Assembly (NCBI RefSeq): GCF_004341245.1
Contig: NZ_SLWY01000005.1
Location: forward strand, 124,001-188,000
Length of the DNA: 64,000 nucleotides
DNA from: Plasticicumulans lactativorans
GTDB lineage: Bacteria; Pseudomonadota; Gammaproteobacteria; Competibacterales; Competibacteraceae
Direction: 5' to 3'
Shown here piece after piece: positions 46,227-55,976 of the stretch. The notes beneath the pieces were generated by a model. The model did not search any database and was not told the DNA's origin. It worked only from the letters and a program-made list of their open reading frames with translations. Position 1 is the stretch's first letter; the number at the start of each line of letters is the position of its first letter. Position numbers and translations under genes: made by a program.

Positions 46227-46478
46227 ATGACCACTGAAATGATTCACGACACGGTGATACGCCTGCTGTCCGAGATCGCACCGGATGCGCAGACCTCCAG
46301 GCTCGACCCCAACGTCAGCTTCCACGACCAGTTCGAGATCGACTCGATCGATTTCCTGCGCCTGATGATGGGGCTCGAAAAGGAACTGAAGGTCACGATC
46401 TTCGACTTCGACTACCCCAGGCTGTCGACGCTGAAGGGCTGTGAGGAGTACCTGATGGCGCGCGCCAGCGCTGCCTGA
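46227..46478 (+). CDS. Acyl carrier protein
   Basis: An 83-residue four-helix carrier protein. The serine in EIDSIDFLRLM is the phosphopantetheine attachment site, with DQFEIDSID and FDFDYPRLSTLKGCEEYL around it. The text differs from the house-keeping AcpP (no DSLDTVELVMA), so it is probably a specialised carrier. No synthase, ligase or phosphopantetheinyl transferase is nearby except the acyl-CoA synthetase-like gene upstream; its partner is unknown. ATG 46227 follows CCGGAG. Confidence 0.88.
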   Translation: MTTEMIHDTVIRLLSEIAPDAQTSRLDPNVSFHDQFEIDSIDFLRLMMGLEKELKVTIFDFDYPRLSTLKGCEEYLMARASAA

Positions 46479-46532
46479 GGTCCACCCCAGGGGCCGTCCG
46501 CCGTCGCCCGACGCGCGGAAGGCCCCCGGCCT

Positions 46533-47156
46533 TCAGCCCAGCCCGAGGACCGTCAGGGCGACCTTGGCGGCGGTGAACGACACCGCCGAGGCGATCGCCA
46601 GGCTGAGCAGCCCCGCCACGCAGCCGGCCATCACCAGCAGGCCGTCGCGTTCCATCAGGCCGAGCGCCACCAGCACGATGGTCAGCGCCGGCGGCAGGTT
46701 GGCCAGCGGCAGCGGCAGCGCGAGCACGAAGGCCTGCAGCGCGCAGTAGCCGCCCAGCACGCGTTCGGCGCGCAGTCCGGTCCAGTGCACCGCGCGCGGG
46801 CGCAGCCAGCGTTCGAGCCAGCGGATGCGCGGCAGCACCTTGTCGAGCATGCCGACGAACACGTTGCGGGCGATCGAGCGTTCGAGCGCCCAGCGCGGCA
46901 TCCACGGCGTCGGCCAGCCGAGCATCATCTGCAGGCTGACCAGCATCAGCGGGATGCCGAACACCGTCGACGAGCCGGGCGGCAGCGGCACCAGGTTGGG
47001 CATCGCGAACAGCAGCAGCAGGATGCCGAAGGAGCGGTTGCCGAGCAGTGAGACCAGGTCGCCGAGGCGCACGCGTTCGCCGTCGAGCCGGCTGGCGAAG
47101 TCCTCGAGCAACTCGGAGGTGCGGGCCTGGCCGGGGGGAAGGGAGACGGTGCTCAT
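46533..47156 (-). CDS. Exopolysaccharide synthesis protein ExoD-like
   Basis: A 207-residue integral membrane protein of the ExoD family. SFGILLLLFAMPNLVPLPPGSS and FGIPLMLVSLQMMLGWPTPWMP are family signatures, and three to four more hydrophobic helices follow toward the C-terminus. ExoD was first linked to exopolysaccharide production and alkali tolerance in rhizobia; the molecular role is not known. It stands alone, convergent with the acyl carrier protein gene. Confidence 0.88.
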   Translation of the reverse strand: MSTVSLPPGQARTSELLEDFASRLDGERVRLGDLVSLLGNRSFGILLLLFAMPNLVPLPPGSSTVFGIPLMLVSLQMMLGWPTPWMPRWALERSIARNVFVGMLDKVLPRIRWLERWLRPRAVHWTGLRAERVLGGYCALQAFVLALPLPLANLPPALTIVLVALGLMERDGLLVMAGCVAGLLSLAIASAVSFTAAKVALTVLGLG

Positions 47157-47345
47157 CGTGGGGGCTCGTGCTGGGGGGCGCTCGGGGGGCGCGCCGGCAC
47201 ATACCCTGCCACGGCCGTCGCCGCCCCGGAAGCCCGCGCGCGGCGCCGCCCCGCCACGCCTGCCCCGCCGTCGGCACGACGCCCCCGCCGGGACCGCGGG
47301 ACCGCGGGACCGCCCACGGGACCTGCCGAGGGTGCCCGCCGTTGA

Positions 47346-47465
47346 TCAGCAGGGTCTGCCGGTGACCCGCCGGCCGTCGCTGAGGATGCCGCCGGCCTCG
47401 TCGGCCCGCTTGACGGCCTGCCCCTTGAACTCGGCCGTGTACGCCGGCTTCGGGATGCGTTTCAC
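47346..47465 (-). pseudogene. IS3-type transposase OrfA N-terminal fragment
   Basis: Read on the minus strand from GTG 47465: MKRIPKPAYTAEFKGQAVKR, then ADEAGGILSDGRRVTGRPC and a stop. YTAEFKxQAVK is the usual start of the small helix-turn-helix OrfA of IS3-family elements. The helix-turn-helix itself is gone and no OrfB follows. Confidence 0.5.
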
Positions 47466-47740
47466 GTCGTTTTGTAGGGCTTGAGGTGTTGCCCCTCGTC
47501 GACTTTGCGGCCTGCTCAAGAAGTGCTGCTTCGCGCCGCGGATCAGGCCATGGATTCCGGTGACGGGCTGGGCACGTCGCTGGATGCAGGGCCGCGGTGC
47601 CGCCTGTGGCCTCGGCGCAGGCGGCCTATGAGCCGGTCTGCGGCCATCCGACCGGAGCGCCTGGTTGCGCCCCGGGCAGTGCAGGCCGGGGAGGTGGCCG
47701 CTGCCGTGCAGTCCGGCCGGGAGCGGCCTTCCGCGCAATG

Positions 47741-47768
47741 AAAAAGGCCTGCAGCAAGTGCAGGCCCT
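47741..47768 (-). terminator. Intrinsic terminator downstream of tRNA-Ala
   Basis: On the minus strand GGGCCTGCA-CTTGC-TGCAGGCC is followed by TTTTT, starting six bases after the tRNA CCA end. A strong stem and T-run mark the end of the tRNA transcript. Confidence 0.8.
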
Positions 47769-47774
47769 TGAGTT

Positions 47775-47850
<76 letters not shown>

Positions 47851-47916
47851 ACGGTACAGGCGCCGCATTATACGAATCCCGTCCGGGGGCGCCAGCCCCG
47901 CGCAGGACTTTTTTCC

Positions 47917-48594
47917 ATGCGGATCTCGATCGTGATGCCCGTGCTCGACGAGGCGGCCGAGCTCGGCGCGCGCCTGGCGGCGCTGCAGGCGCTGCGTGCG
48001 CAGGGGGTGGAGCTGGTCATCGTCGATGGCGGCAGCCGCGATGCGACGGTGGCGGTGGCGCGCGCCGGCTGCGACCGCCTGGTGACGGCGCCGCGGGGGC
48101 GGGCGGTGCAGATGAACGCCGGTGCTGCGGCGGCGCGCGGCGACGTGCTCTGGTTCGTGCACGCCGACACCGGGGTGCCGCTGCCGGCACTGACGGCGCT
48201 GCTGCGCGCGTGCGGGCAGGGGGCGCAGTGGGGGCGCTTCGACGTGCGCCTGTCGGGGCGCTCGCCGCCGCTGCGCGTGATCGCGACGGCGATGAACCTG
48301 CGCTCGCGGCTGACCGGCATCGCCACCGGCGATCAGGGGCTGTTCGTGCGTCGGGCGCTGTTCGAGCGCATCGGCGGTTACCCGCCGCTCGCGCTGATGG
48401 AGGACATCGCCCTGTCGGCGATCCTGAAGCGCATCGCCCGGCCGGCCTGCCTGCGCCCGCCGCTGACGACGTCGAGCCGGCGCTGGGAGCGCGACGGCAT
48501 CCTGCGCACCGTCGTGCTGATGTGGCGGCTGCGCTTCGCCTACTGGCGCGGGGCCGACCCGGCCGAGCTGCGCCGGCGCTACTACGGAGACTAG
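47917..48594 (+). CDS. Family 2 glycosyltransferase, rSAM-associated transferase 2 type
   Basis: A 225-residue GT2-fold protein. ISIVMPVLDEAAEL and LVIVDGGSRDATVAVA form the nucleotide-sugar site, WFVHADTGVP carries the DxD-like motif, and GDQGLFVRRALFERIGGYPPLALMEDI is the acceptor-side block. It resembles the group described as rSAM/selenodomain-associated transferase 2. It is soluble and has no membrane anchor. The next gene, two bases after its stop, encodes the associated transferase 1, so both probably modify the same substrate. Confidence 0.85.
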   Translation: MRISIVMPVLDEAAELGARLAALQALRAQGVELVIVDGGSRDATVAVARAGCDRLVTAPRGRAVQMNAGAAAARGDVLWFVHADTGVPLPALTALLRACGQGAQWGRFDVRLSGRSPPLRVIATAMNLRSRLTGIATGDQGLFVRRALFERIGGYPPLALMEDIALSAILKRIARPACLRPPLTTSSRRWERDGILRTVVLMWRLRFAYWRGADPAELRRRYYGD

Positions 48595-48596
48595 CG

Positions 48597-49259
48597 ATGG
48601 AGTTTCCCGGGCTGCGCGTGCTGGTGTTCGCGAAGGCCCCGTGCCCGGGCCGGGTCAAGACGCGCCTCGCGCCGCGCCTCGGCGCGCGCGGCGCGGCCTG
48701 GCTGTACCGGCGCCTGCTGCGCGGCGTGCTGGCGCAGGCCGCGGGGCTCGCGCCGCTCGAACTCTGGGGGGCGCCCGATGCCCGTCACCCGGCGCTGCGC
48801 GCCTGCGTGCGCGACTTCGGCGCGCGGCCGCGCCGGCAGGCGGGCGCCGACCTCGGCCGGCGCATGGACCTCGCGCTGCGCTGCGCGCTCGCCGGTGCCG
48901 CCGGCGCGGTGGTGATCGGCGCCGACTGCGTGTCGCTCACGCGCGCCGACCTGCGTGCGGCGCTGGCGGCGCTCGCCGGTGGGCGCGACGCCGTGCTGGT
49001 GCCCGCCGAGGATGGCGGCTACGTGCTGCTCGGCCTGCGCCGGCCCTGCCCGGCGCTGTTTCGCGGTGTCGCCTGGGGCGGGGCGCGGGTCGCGGCGCAG
49101 ACGCGCCGGCGGCTGCGTCGCGCCGGCCTCGACTGGGTCGAGCTGCCGCCCGGCTGGGACCTGGACCGCCCGGCGGACCTGCGCCGCTACCGGCGGCTGG
49201 CCGCCCGCGCGCAGGCTCACGACGCGGCCGGGTCGTCGCCGAAGGCCTCGGTGGTGTAG
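48597..49259 (+). CDS. DUF2064-type transferase, rSAM-associated transferase 1
   Basis: A 220-residue protein with a nucleotidyltransferase-like N-terminus (VLVFAKAPCPGRVKTRLAPRLG) and the internal VVIGADCVSLTRADLRAALAAL and LVPAEDGGYVLLGLRRP blocks, which define the DUF2064/transferase 1 group. FAKAPxPGRVKTRL resembles the phosphate loop of sugar-nucleotide transferases. It starts two bases after the GT2 stop and overlaps the 3' end of the convergent AMMECR1 gene by 43 bases. The product of the pair is not known. Confidence 0.85.
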   Translation: MEFPGLRVLVFAKAPCPGRVKTRLAPRLGARGAAWLYRRLLRGVLAQAAGLAPLELWGAPDARHPALRACVRDFGARPRRQAGADLGRRMDLALRCALAGAAGAVVIGADCVSLTRADLRAALAALAGGRDAVLVPAEDGGYVLLGLRRPCPALFRGVAWGGARVAAQTRRRLRRAGLDWVELPPGWDLDRPADLRRYRRLAARAQAHDAAGSSPKASVV

Positions 49260-49816
49260 CGCGCAAAGCGCAGCTCGGGCGACCAGTACGCCGCCGGCAG
49301 GCCCGCCTTGCGCTTCAGGTGGCCGAGGAATTCCGCCGGCGCCGGCAGGTCCTCCCACACCGCGGGCAGGAAGGTCGCGCGGTGCCCGGGCGCTTCGAGG
49401 ATCAGGCCGTCGACGCCGGGGCGCAGTTGCGCCAGCAGTTCGGCCTCGCTGCCGGCCGGCAGCGGTTCGGGCGGCGTCAGCACCGAAACGTGCAGCTCGA
49501 CGCGCGGCCACTCCGCCGCGGTGAGCGGCGGGAAGCGCGGGTCCTCGAAGGCGGCGGCGTGGGCGTGGGTGGCGACGTCCCGCACCAGCGGCACGCGCGC
49601 CTCCAGCGTGCCGATGCAGCCGCGCAGGTGCCCGTCGATCTCCAGCGTGACGAAGCTCGCGCCGGGCTCGCGCAGCCGCGGCGGGAAGGCCGCCACGTCG
49701 ACTGCGAGGCGGCGACCGTGCGCGAGCGCGTGGGCGATCGCCGCGCGCGCCACGCCGAGCAGGGCGCGGCGCTCGCCGGCGCCGAGGTGTTCAGGCGACG
49801 AAGGCGTAGGCGCCAT
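49217..49816 (-). CDS. amrA: AmmeMemoRadiSam system protein A (AMMECR1 domain)
   Basis: A 199-residue AMMECR1-domain protein. LRGCIGTLEAR is the invariant family motif, followed by AAAFEDPRFPPLTAAEWPRVELHVSVLTPPEPL and the C-terminal WEDLPAPAEFLGHLKRKAGLP. The human homologue AMMECR1 is linked to a developmental disorder; the biochemical function is not settled. It overlaps the MEMO gene by 26 bases on the same strand and belongs to the three-part AmmeMemoRadiSam system with it and the radical SAM gene. Confidence 0.93.
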   Translation of the reverse strand: MAPTPSSPEHLGAGERRALLGVARAAIAHALAHGRRLAVDVAAFPPRLREPGASFVTLEIDGHLRGCIGTLEARVPLVRDVATHAHAAAFEDPRFPPLTAAEWPRVELHVSVLTPPEPLPAGSEAELLAQLRPGVDGLILEAPGHRATFLPAVWEDLPAPAEFLGHLKRKAGLPAAYWSPELRFARYTTEAFGDDPAAS

Positions 49817-50582
49817 AGCCGACCACCTGATGGCGCGAACCCGCGGTATCGCCCGAGTTGCGCAGGTCCAGCACCTCGCAGTGCAGGCCGTGGCGACGTG
49901 CCGCCCACAGCAGCCCGGCCACCGGGCGGCAGCCGCAGGCCTGCTCGGGGCCGATCGGGCGCGGATCGAGCGCGGCGATCGCCTGCGAGGTGGCGCTGTC
50001 GCTCAGCTGCGCGGAGCGGTAGTCGAGGTAGTGCGAGAGGTCGGAGCTGACCACGATCAGCGTCTCGTCGCCGCCCCACAGGGCTTCGAGCACGCCGTCG
50101 ACCTCGGCCGGCGAGGCCTCGCCCACCACCAGCGGCACCAGCCGGAAGGCGTCGAGCACGCTCTGCAGGAACGGCAGGTGCACCTCCAGGCTGTGCTCGG
50201 GGACGTGCGCGCGGTCGAGCGGGATGACCCCGGGCAGCCCGGCGATCGCCGCCAGGGCCTCCAGGTCGAGCGCCACCTCGCCGAGCGGGGTGGCGTAGGC
50301 GGTCACCGCCGGCGTGGCGATGCCGTGGAAGCCCACGCGGTGGCTCGGCCCCAGCAGCACCACGCGCGTCACCGTGTCGCGCAGGGCTTCGAGCAGGCGG
50401 TAGCCGCTCGCGGCGACCGGCCCGGAATAGATGTAGCCGGCGTGCGGCACGATCAGCGCCTTGGGGCGCAGCGGACGGACGCTGGCGGCGGCGAGGTGGG
50501 CGGCGACGGTGCTGCGCAGTTTGCGCGCATCGGCGGGGTAGAACAGGCCGGCGACGGCCGGCGGGCGTACGCGGGCGGACAT
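49791..50582 (-). CDS. amrB: AmmeMemoRadiSam system protein B (MEMO family)
   Basis: A 263-residue MEMO-like protein. The metal-site residues known from human MEMO1 and aromatic-ring dioxygenases are visible: His in IVPHAGYIYSG, His in LLGPSHRVGF and Cys in ACGCRPVAGLL, with SSDLSHYLDY between. The fold is shared with class III extradiol dioxygenases, so iron or copper binding is likely. ATG 50582 is chosen because AGGAG lies seven bases upstream; an earlier ATG at 50600 adds six residues. It is co-transcribed with AMMECR1 and divergent from the radical SAM gene. Confidence 0.93.
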   Translation of the reverse strand: MSARVRPPAVAGLFYPADARKLRSTVAAHLAAASVRPLRPKALIVPHAGYIYSGPVAASGYRLLEALRDTVTRVVLLGPSHRVGFHGIATPAVTAYATPLGEVALDLEALAAIAGLPGVIPLDRAHVPEHSLEVHLPFLQSVLDAFRLVPLVVGEASPAEVDGVLEALWGGDETLIVVSSDLSHYLDYRSAQLSDSATSQAIAALDPRPIGPEQACGCRPVAGLLWAARRHGLHCEVLDLRNSGDTAGSRHQVVGYGAYAFVA

Positions 50583-50687
50583 GGTCGACTCCTGCCGCAA
50601 CGGCGGTGTAACGGTACCTATACTTTAGATAGCATAAGCCTTTATGGCGGCATTCCAGCCGTCGATCAGCCTGCGGGGAGGCCCCCG

Positions 50688-51794
<1,107 letters not shown>

Positions 51795-51879
51795 GTGCCG
51801 GCGCGCCGCGCCGGGTGCCGCTGGCCGCGCTGCGGGGCTTGCGGCATGCTGCACGCCCGTGCCTGCCGCCCGTGCGTCC

Positions 51880-52722
51880 ATGCTCGCCTACCGTCACGCC
51901 TTCCACGCCGGCAACTTCGCCGACTGCTTCAAGCACACGCTGCTGCTCGAGCTGCTCGCCGGGCTGGCGCGCAAGGACAGGCCCTTCGCGGTGCTCGACA
52001 GCCACGCCGGTGCCGGCGTCTACGACCTCGGTGGCGCCGCCGCCGACAAGACCGGCGAGTGGCGCGCCGGCATCGGCCGGCTGTGGGACGCGCCCGCGCT
52101 CGGCCCCGAACTCGACGCCTTCCGCGCGGCGGTGGCGGCGCTGAACCCCGACGGCCGCCTGCGCCACTACCCGGGTTCGCCGCAACTCGTGCGCGGGGCG
52201 CTGCGCGCGCACGACCGGCTGATCGCCTGCGAGCTGCACCCGGCCGACCACGCGCTGCTGAAGGCGGCCTGCGCCGGTGACCGGCGCGTGGCGGTGCACC
52301 GGCGCGATGGCTACGAGGCCGCCGGCGCGCTGCTGCCGCCGCCGGAGCGGCGCGGGCTGCTGTTCGTCGACCCGCCCTACGAGGACAAGCGCGAGTTCGA
52401 CCGCCTCGTCGAGTTCGTCGCGCGGGTGCACCGGCGCTGGCGCGAAGGCACGCTGGCGCTGTGGTACCCGATCCTCGACCGGGCGCCGAGCGAGCGCTTC
52501 GCCCGGCGCGTGACGGCGCTCGGCATCCCCGCGCTGCTGCGGCTCGAACTCGGCATCGCCCCCTACGACAGCCCGCACGGCATGGGCGGCAGCGGCATGC
52601 TGATCGTCAACCCGCCCTGGCAGCTCGACCGCAACGCCGCGCGCTGGCTGCCGGAACTGCTCGAACACCTGCGCGCCGGCCCGCACGGGCAGACGCGCGT
52701 CGATTGGCTCACCCCGGCCTGA
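51880..52722 (+). CDS. rlmJ: 23S rRNA (adenine-2030-N6)-methyltransferase RlmJ
   Basis: A 280-residue methyltransferase, the same length as E. coli RlmJ. MLAYRHAFHAGNFADCFKH is the nearly invariant start, LDSHAGAGVYDL the SAM loop and LLFVDPPYEDKREFDR the DPPY catalytic motif of N6-adenine methyltransferases. It methylates A2030 in 23S rRNA and also affects use of external DNA as nutrient (the gene was first named comJ/yhiR). ATG 51880 is fixed by the N-terminus. The sulfurtransferase gene follows 16 bases later. Confidence 0.95.
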   Translation: MLAYRHAFHAGNFADCFKHTLLLELLAGLARKDRPFAVLDSHAGAGVYDLGGAAADKTGEWRAGIGRLWDAPALGPELDAFRAAVAALNPDGRLRHYPGSPQLVRGALRAHDRLIACELHPADHALLKAACAGDRRVAVHRRDGYEAAGALLPPPERRGLLFVDPPYEDKREFDRLVEFVARVHRRWREGTLALWYPILDRAPSERFARRVTALGIPALLRLELGIAPYDSPHGMGGSGMLIVNPPWQLDRNAARWLPELLEHLRAGPHGQTRVDWLTPA

Positions 52723-52738
52723 CCCGCAGGAGGTCCGC

Positions 52739-53587
52739 ATGACCGCATCGCCGCTGGTCGACGCCCGCACCCTCGCCGCGCATCTCGACGATGCCGCGTG
52801 GGTGGTGGTCGACTGCCGTTTCAGCCTCGCCGATCCCGCGGCGGGGCGCCGCGACTGGGCCGCCGGGCACATCCCCGGCGCGCGCTACGCGCACCTCGAC
52901 GAGGACCTCTCCGGCCCGGTGCGCGCCGACAGCGGCCGCCACCCGCTGCCGGACCCGGCGGCGTTCGCCGCCTGCCTCGGGCGCTTCGGCATCACCCCGG
53001 ACTCGCAGGTCATTGCCTACGACACCGCCGGCGGCGCGATGGCCGCGGCGCGGCTGTGGTGGCTGCTGCGCTGGTTCGGCCACGCGCGCGCGGCGGTGCT
53101 CGACGGCGGCCTGGCGGCGTGGCTGCGCGCCGGCCTGCCGCTCGCCACCGACACCCCGGCGCCGCAGCCGACGGTGTATCCGCCGACGCCCGACGACCAC
53201 GCCTGGCTGCCGAGCGCCTGCGTGCCGGCGGCACTGGCGCTCGGCGAGCGGCTCGTCGACGCCCGCGCGGCGGCGCGCTTTCGCGGCGAGGTCGAGCCGA
53301 TCGACCCGGTCGCCGGCCACATCCCCGGCGCGGTCAACCTGCCGCACGACGGCAACCTCGACGCCGACGGCCGCTTCCTGCCGCCCGAGCGGCTGCGCGA
53401 GCGCTTCGCCGCGGTGCTCGGCGGTGCGGCGCCGGCGACGGTGATCCACAGCTGCGGCTCGGGGGTCACCGCCTGCCACAACCTGCTGGCGATGGAAATC
53501 GCCGGGCTGCACGGCTCGCGGCTCTACGCCGGGTCGTGGAGCGAGTGGGTACGCGACCCGGCGCGGCCGGTGGCGACCGGTGGCTGA
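52739..53587 (+). CDS. Thiosulfate/3-mercaptopyruvate sulfurtransferase
   Basis: A 282-residue tandem rhodanese. The N-terminal domain is inactive (GHIPGARYAHLDEDLSGP, VIAYDTAGGAMAAARLWW). The C-terminal one carries the active cysteine in HSCGSGVTACHN; CGSGVTA is the loop typical of 3-mercaptopyruvate sulfurtransferases. It moves sulfane sulfur to cyanide or thiols in the cytoplasm. ATG 52739 follows GCAGGAGGTCCGC. It is probably co-transcribed with rlmJ and the NRDE gene. Confidence 0.9.
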   Translation: MTASPLVDARTLAAHLDDAAWVVVDCRFSLADPAAGRRDWAAGHIPGARYAHLDEDLSGPVRADSGRHPLPDPAAFAACLGRFGITPDSQVIAYDTAGGAMAAARLWWLLRWFGHARAAVLDGGLAAWLRAGLPLATDTPAPQPTVYPPTPDDHAWLPSACVPAALALGERLVDARAAARFRGEVEPIDPVAGHIPGAVNLPHDGNLDADGRFLPPERLRERFAAVLGGAAPATVIHSCGSGVTACHNLLAMEIAGLHGSRLYAGSWSEWVRDPARPVATGG

Positions 53588-53605
53588 GCGCGGGTGGCGG
53601 CAGCG

Positions 53606-54358
53606 ATGTGCCTGATCCTGTTCGCCTGGCAGGCGCGGGCGCGCTACCGGCTGGTGCTGGCGGCGAACCGCGATGAGTTCTACGCGCGCCCGGCGGCGCC
53701 GATGGACTGGTGGCCCGAGCGCCCCACGGTGCTCGCCGGGCGCGACCTCGAAGCCGGCGGCACCTGGTTCGGGGTGACGCGCGACGGGCGCTTCGCCGCC
53801 GTCACCAACCACCGCGACCCGCACCGCAACGTCGACGGCCGCCCGTCGCGGGGGGCGCTGGTGGCCGACTACCTCGGCGGCGATGCCGCGCCCGGTGACT
53901 ACCTCGCCGCACTCGCCCGCCGCGGGGAGGATTACAACGGCTTCAACCTGCTGGTCGGCGACCGCGAGACGCTGTGGTACTACGGCAACCGCGACGGCGC
54001 GCCGCGGCCGCTCGCGCCCGGCGTGTACGGGCTGTCCAACGCGCTGCTCGACACCCCCTGGCCCAAGGTGCGCCACGGCAAGCACGCGCTCGCGACGGCG
54101 CTGGCGCAGCCCGAGGTCGCGCCGGAGGCGCTGTTCACGCTGCTCGCCGAGCGCCGCGAGGCGCCCGACGCCGAACTGCCGGCGACCGGCGTCAGCCTGG
54201 AGTGGGAGCGGCGGCTGTCGCCGCTGTTCATCGCGAGCGAGAGCTACGGCACGCGCTGCTCGACGGTGCTGCTGTTCGGCGACGACGGCTGCGTGCAGGT
54301 GCACGAGCGCGACGCCGGTGACGGCGCCGAGCGCGGCTTCGGCTGGCGCCTGGGGTGA
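53606..54358 (+). CDS. NRDE-family protein (TANGO2-like)
   Basis: A 250-residue NRDE protein. MCLILFAW places a cysteine at position 2, the presumed N-terminal nucleophile, followed by LVLAANRDEFYARP with the name motif NRDE and GGTWFGVTRDGRFAAVTNHRDP. The family, including human TANGO2, has an Ntn-hydrolase-like fold and is suggested to act in lipid or haem metabolism; the reaction is unknown. ATG 53606 is preferred over GTG 53594 because it exposes Cys2. Confidence 0.88.
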   Translation: MCLILFAWQARARYRLVLAANRDEFYARPAAPMDWWPERPTVLAGRDLEAGGTWFGVTRDGRFAAVTNHRDPHRNVDGRPSRGALVADYLGGDAAPGDYLAALARRGEDYNGFNLLVGDRETLWYYGNRDGAPRPLAPGVYGLSNALLDTPWPKVRHGKHALATALAQPEVAPEALFTLLAERREAPDAELPATGVSLEWERRLSPLFIASESYGTRCSTVLLFGDDGCVQVHERDAGDGAERGFGWRLG

Positions 54359-55561
<1,203 letters not shown>

Positions 55562-55627
55562 TGCGCGGCCCGCGCCGGGAGCCGGCGCGGGCCCCACCAC
55601 CACCGAACCCCCCGAGGATGCCCTTCC

Positions 55628-55963
55628 ATGAGTTTCTTCATCGCTGATGCCATGGCGCAGGCCGCGCCCGCCGGCGCGCCGGCCGGCGGCGGCTGGGAAG
55701 CCCTGTTGTTTCCGCTGCTGCTGGTCGGTGTCTTCTACTTCCTGATGATCCGCCCGCAGCAGAAACGCGCCAAGGAGCACAAGGTGATGCTCGAAGGCCT
55801 GAAGAAGGGCGACGAGGTCGTCACCAACGGCGGCGTGCTCGGGCGCGTGACCGAGGTCGGTGAGAGCTTCCTGCAGGTCGAGGTCGCCGACGGCGTGCAC
55901 CTCAAGGTGCAGAAGCAGGCCGTCGGCTCGCTGATGCCCAAGGGCACCTACAAGAACTCGTGA
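55628..55963 (+). CDS. yajC: Sec translocon accessory protein YajC
   Basis: A 111-residue membrane protein with one helix at about residues 25-42 (LLFPLLLVGVFYFLMI) followed by the conserved RPQQKRAKEHKVMLEGLKKGDEVVTNGGVLGRVTEV. YajC associates with SecDF and YidC at the SecYEG channel. It directly precedes secD, and AGGATG lies just before ATG 55628. Confidence 0.96.
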   Translation: MSFFIADAMAQAAPAGAPAGGGWEALLFPLLLVGVFYFLMIRPQQKRAKEHKVMLEGLKKGDEVVTNGGVLGRVTEVGESFLQVEVADGVHLKVQKQAVGSLMPKGTYKNS

Positions 55964-55976
55964 GCGGGGCCGTCCG

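Larger units (their letters stand above)
47157..47774. other. Gap between exoD and tRNA-Ala
   Basis: About 620 bp without an intact gene. It holds the IS3-type orfA scrap at 47346-47465 and, next to the tRNA, a hairpin terminator. The rest is GC-rich, shows no conserved protein text and probably consists of mobile-element debris. Confidence 0.5.

Noticed and set aside
49308-50687. Long plus-strand frame upstream of the radical SAM gene
   Set aside because: It is antisense to the AMMECR1 and MEMO genes, and a good ribosome binding site marks ATG 50688 as the start.
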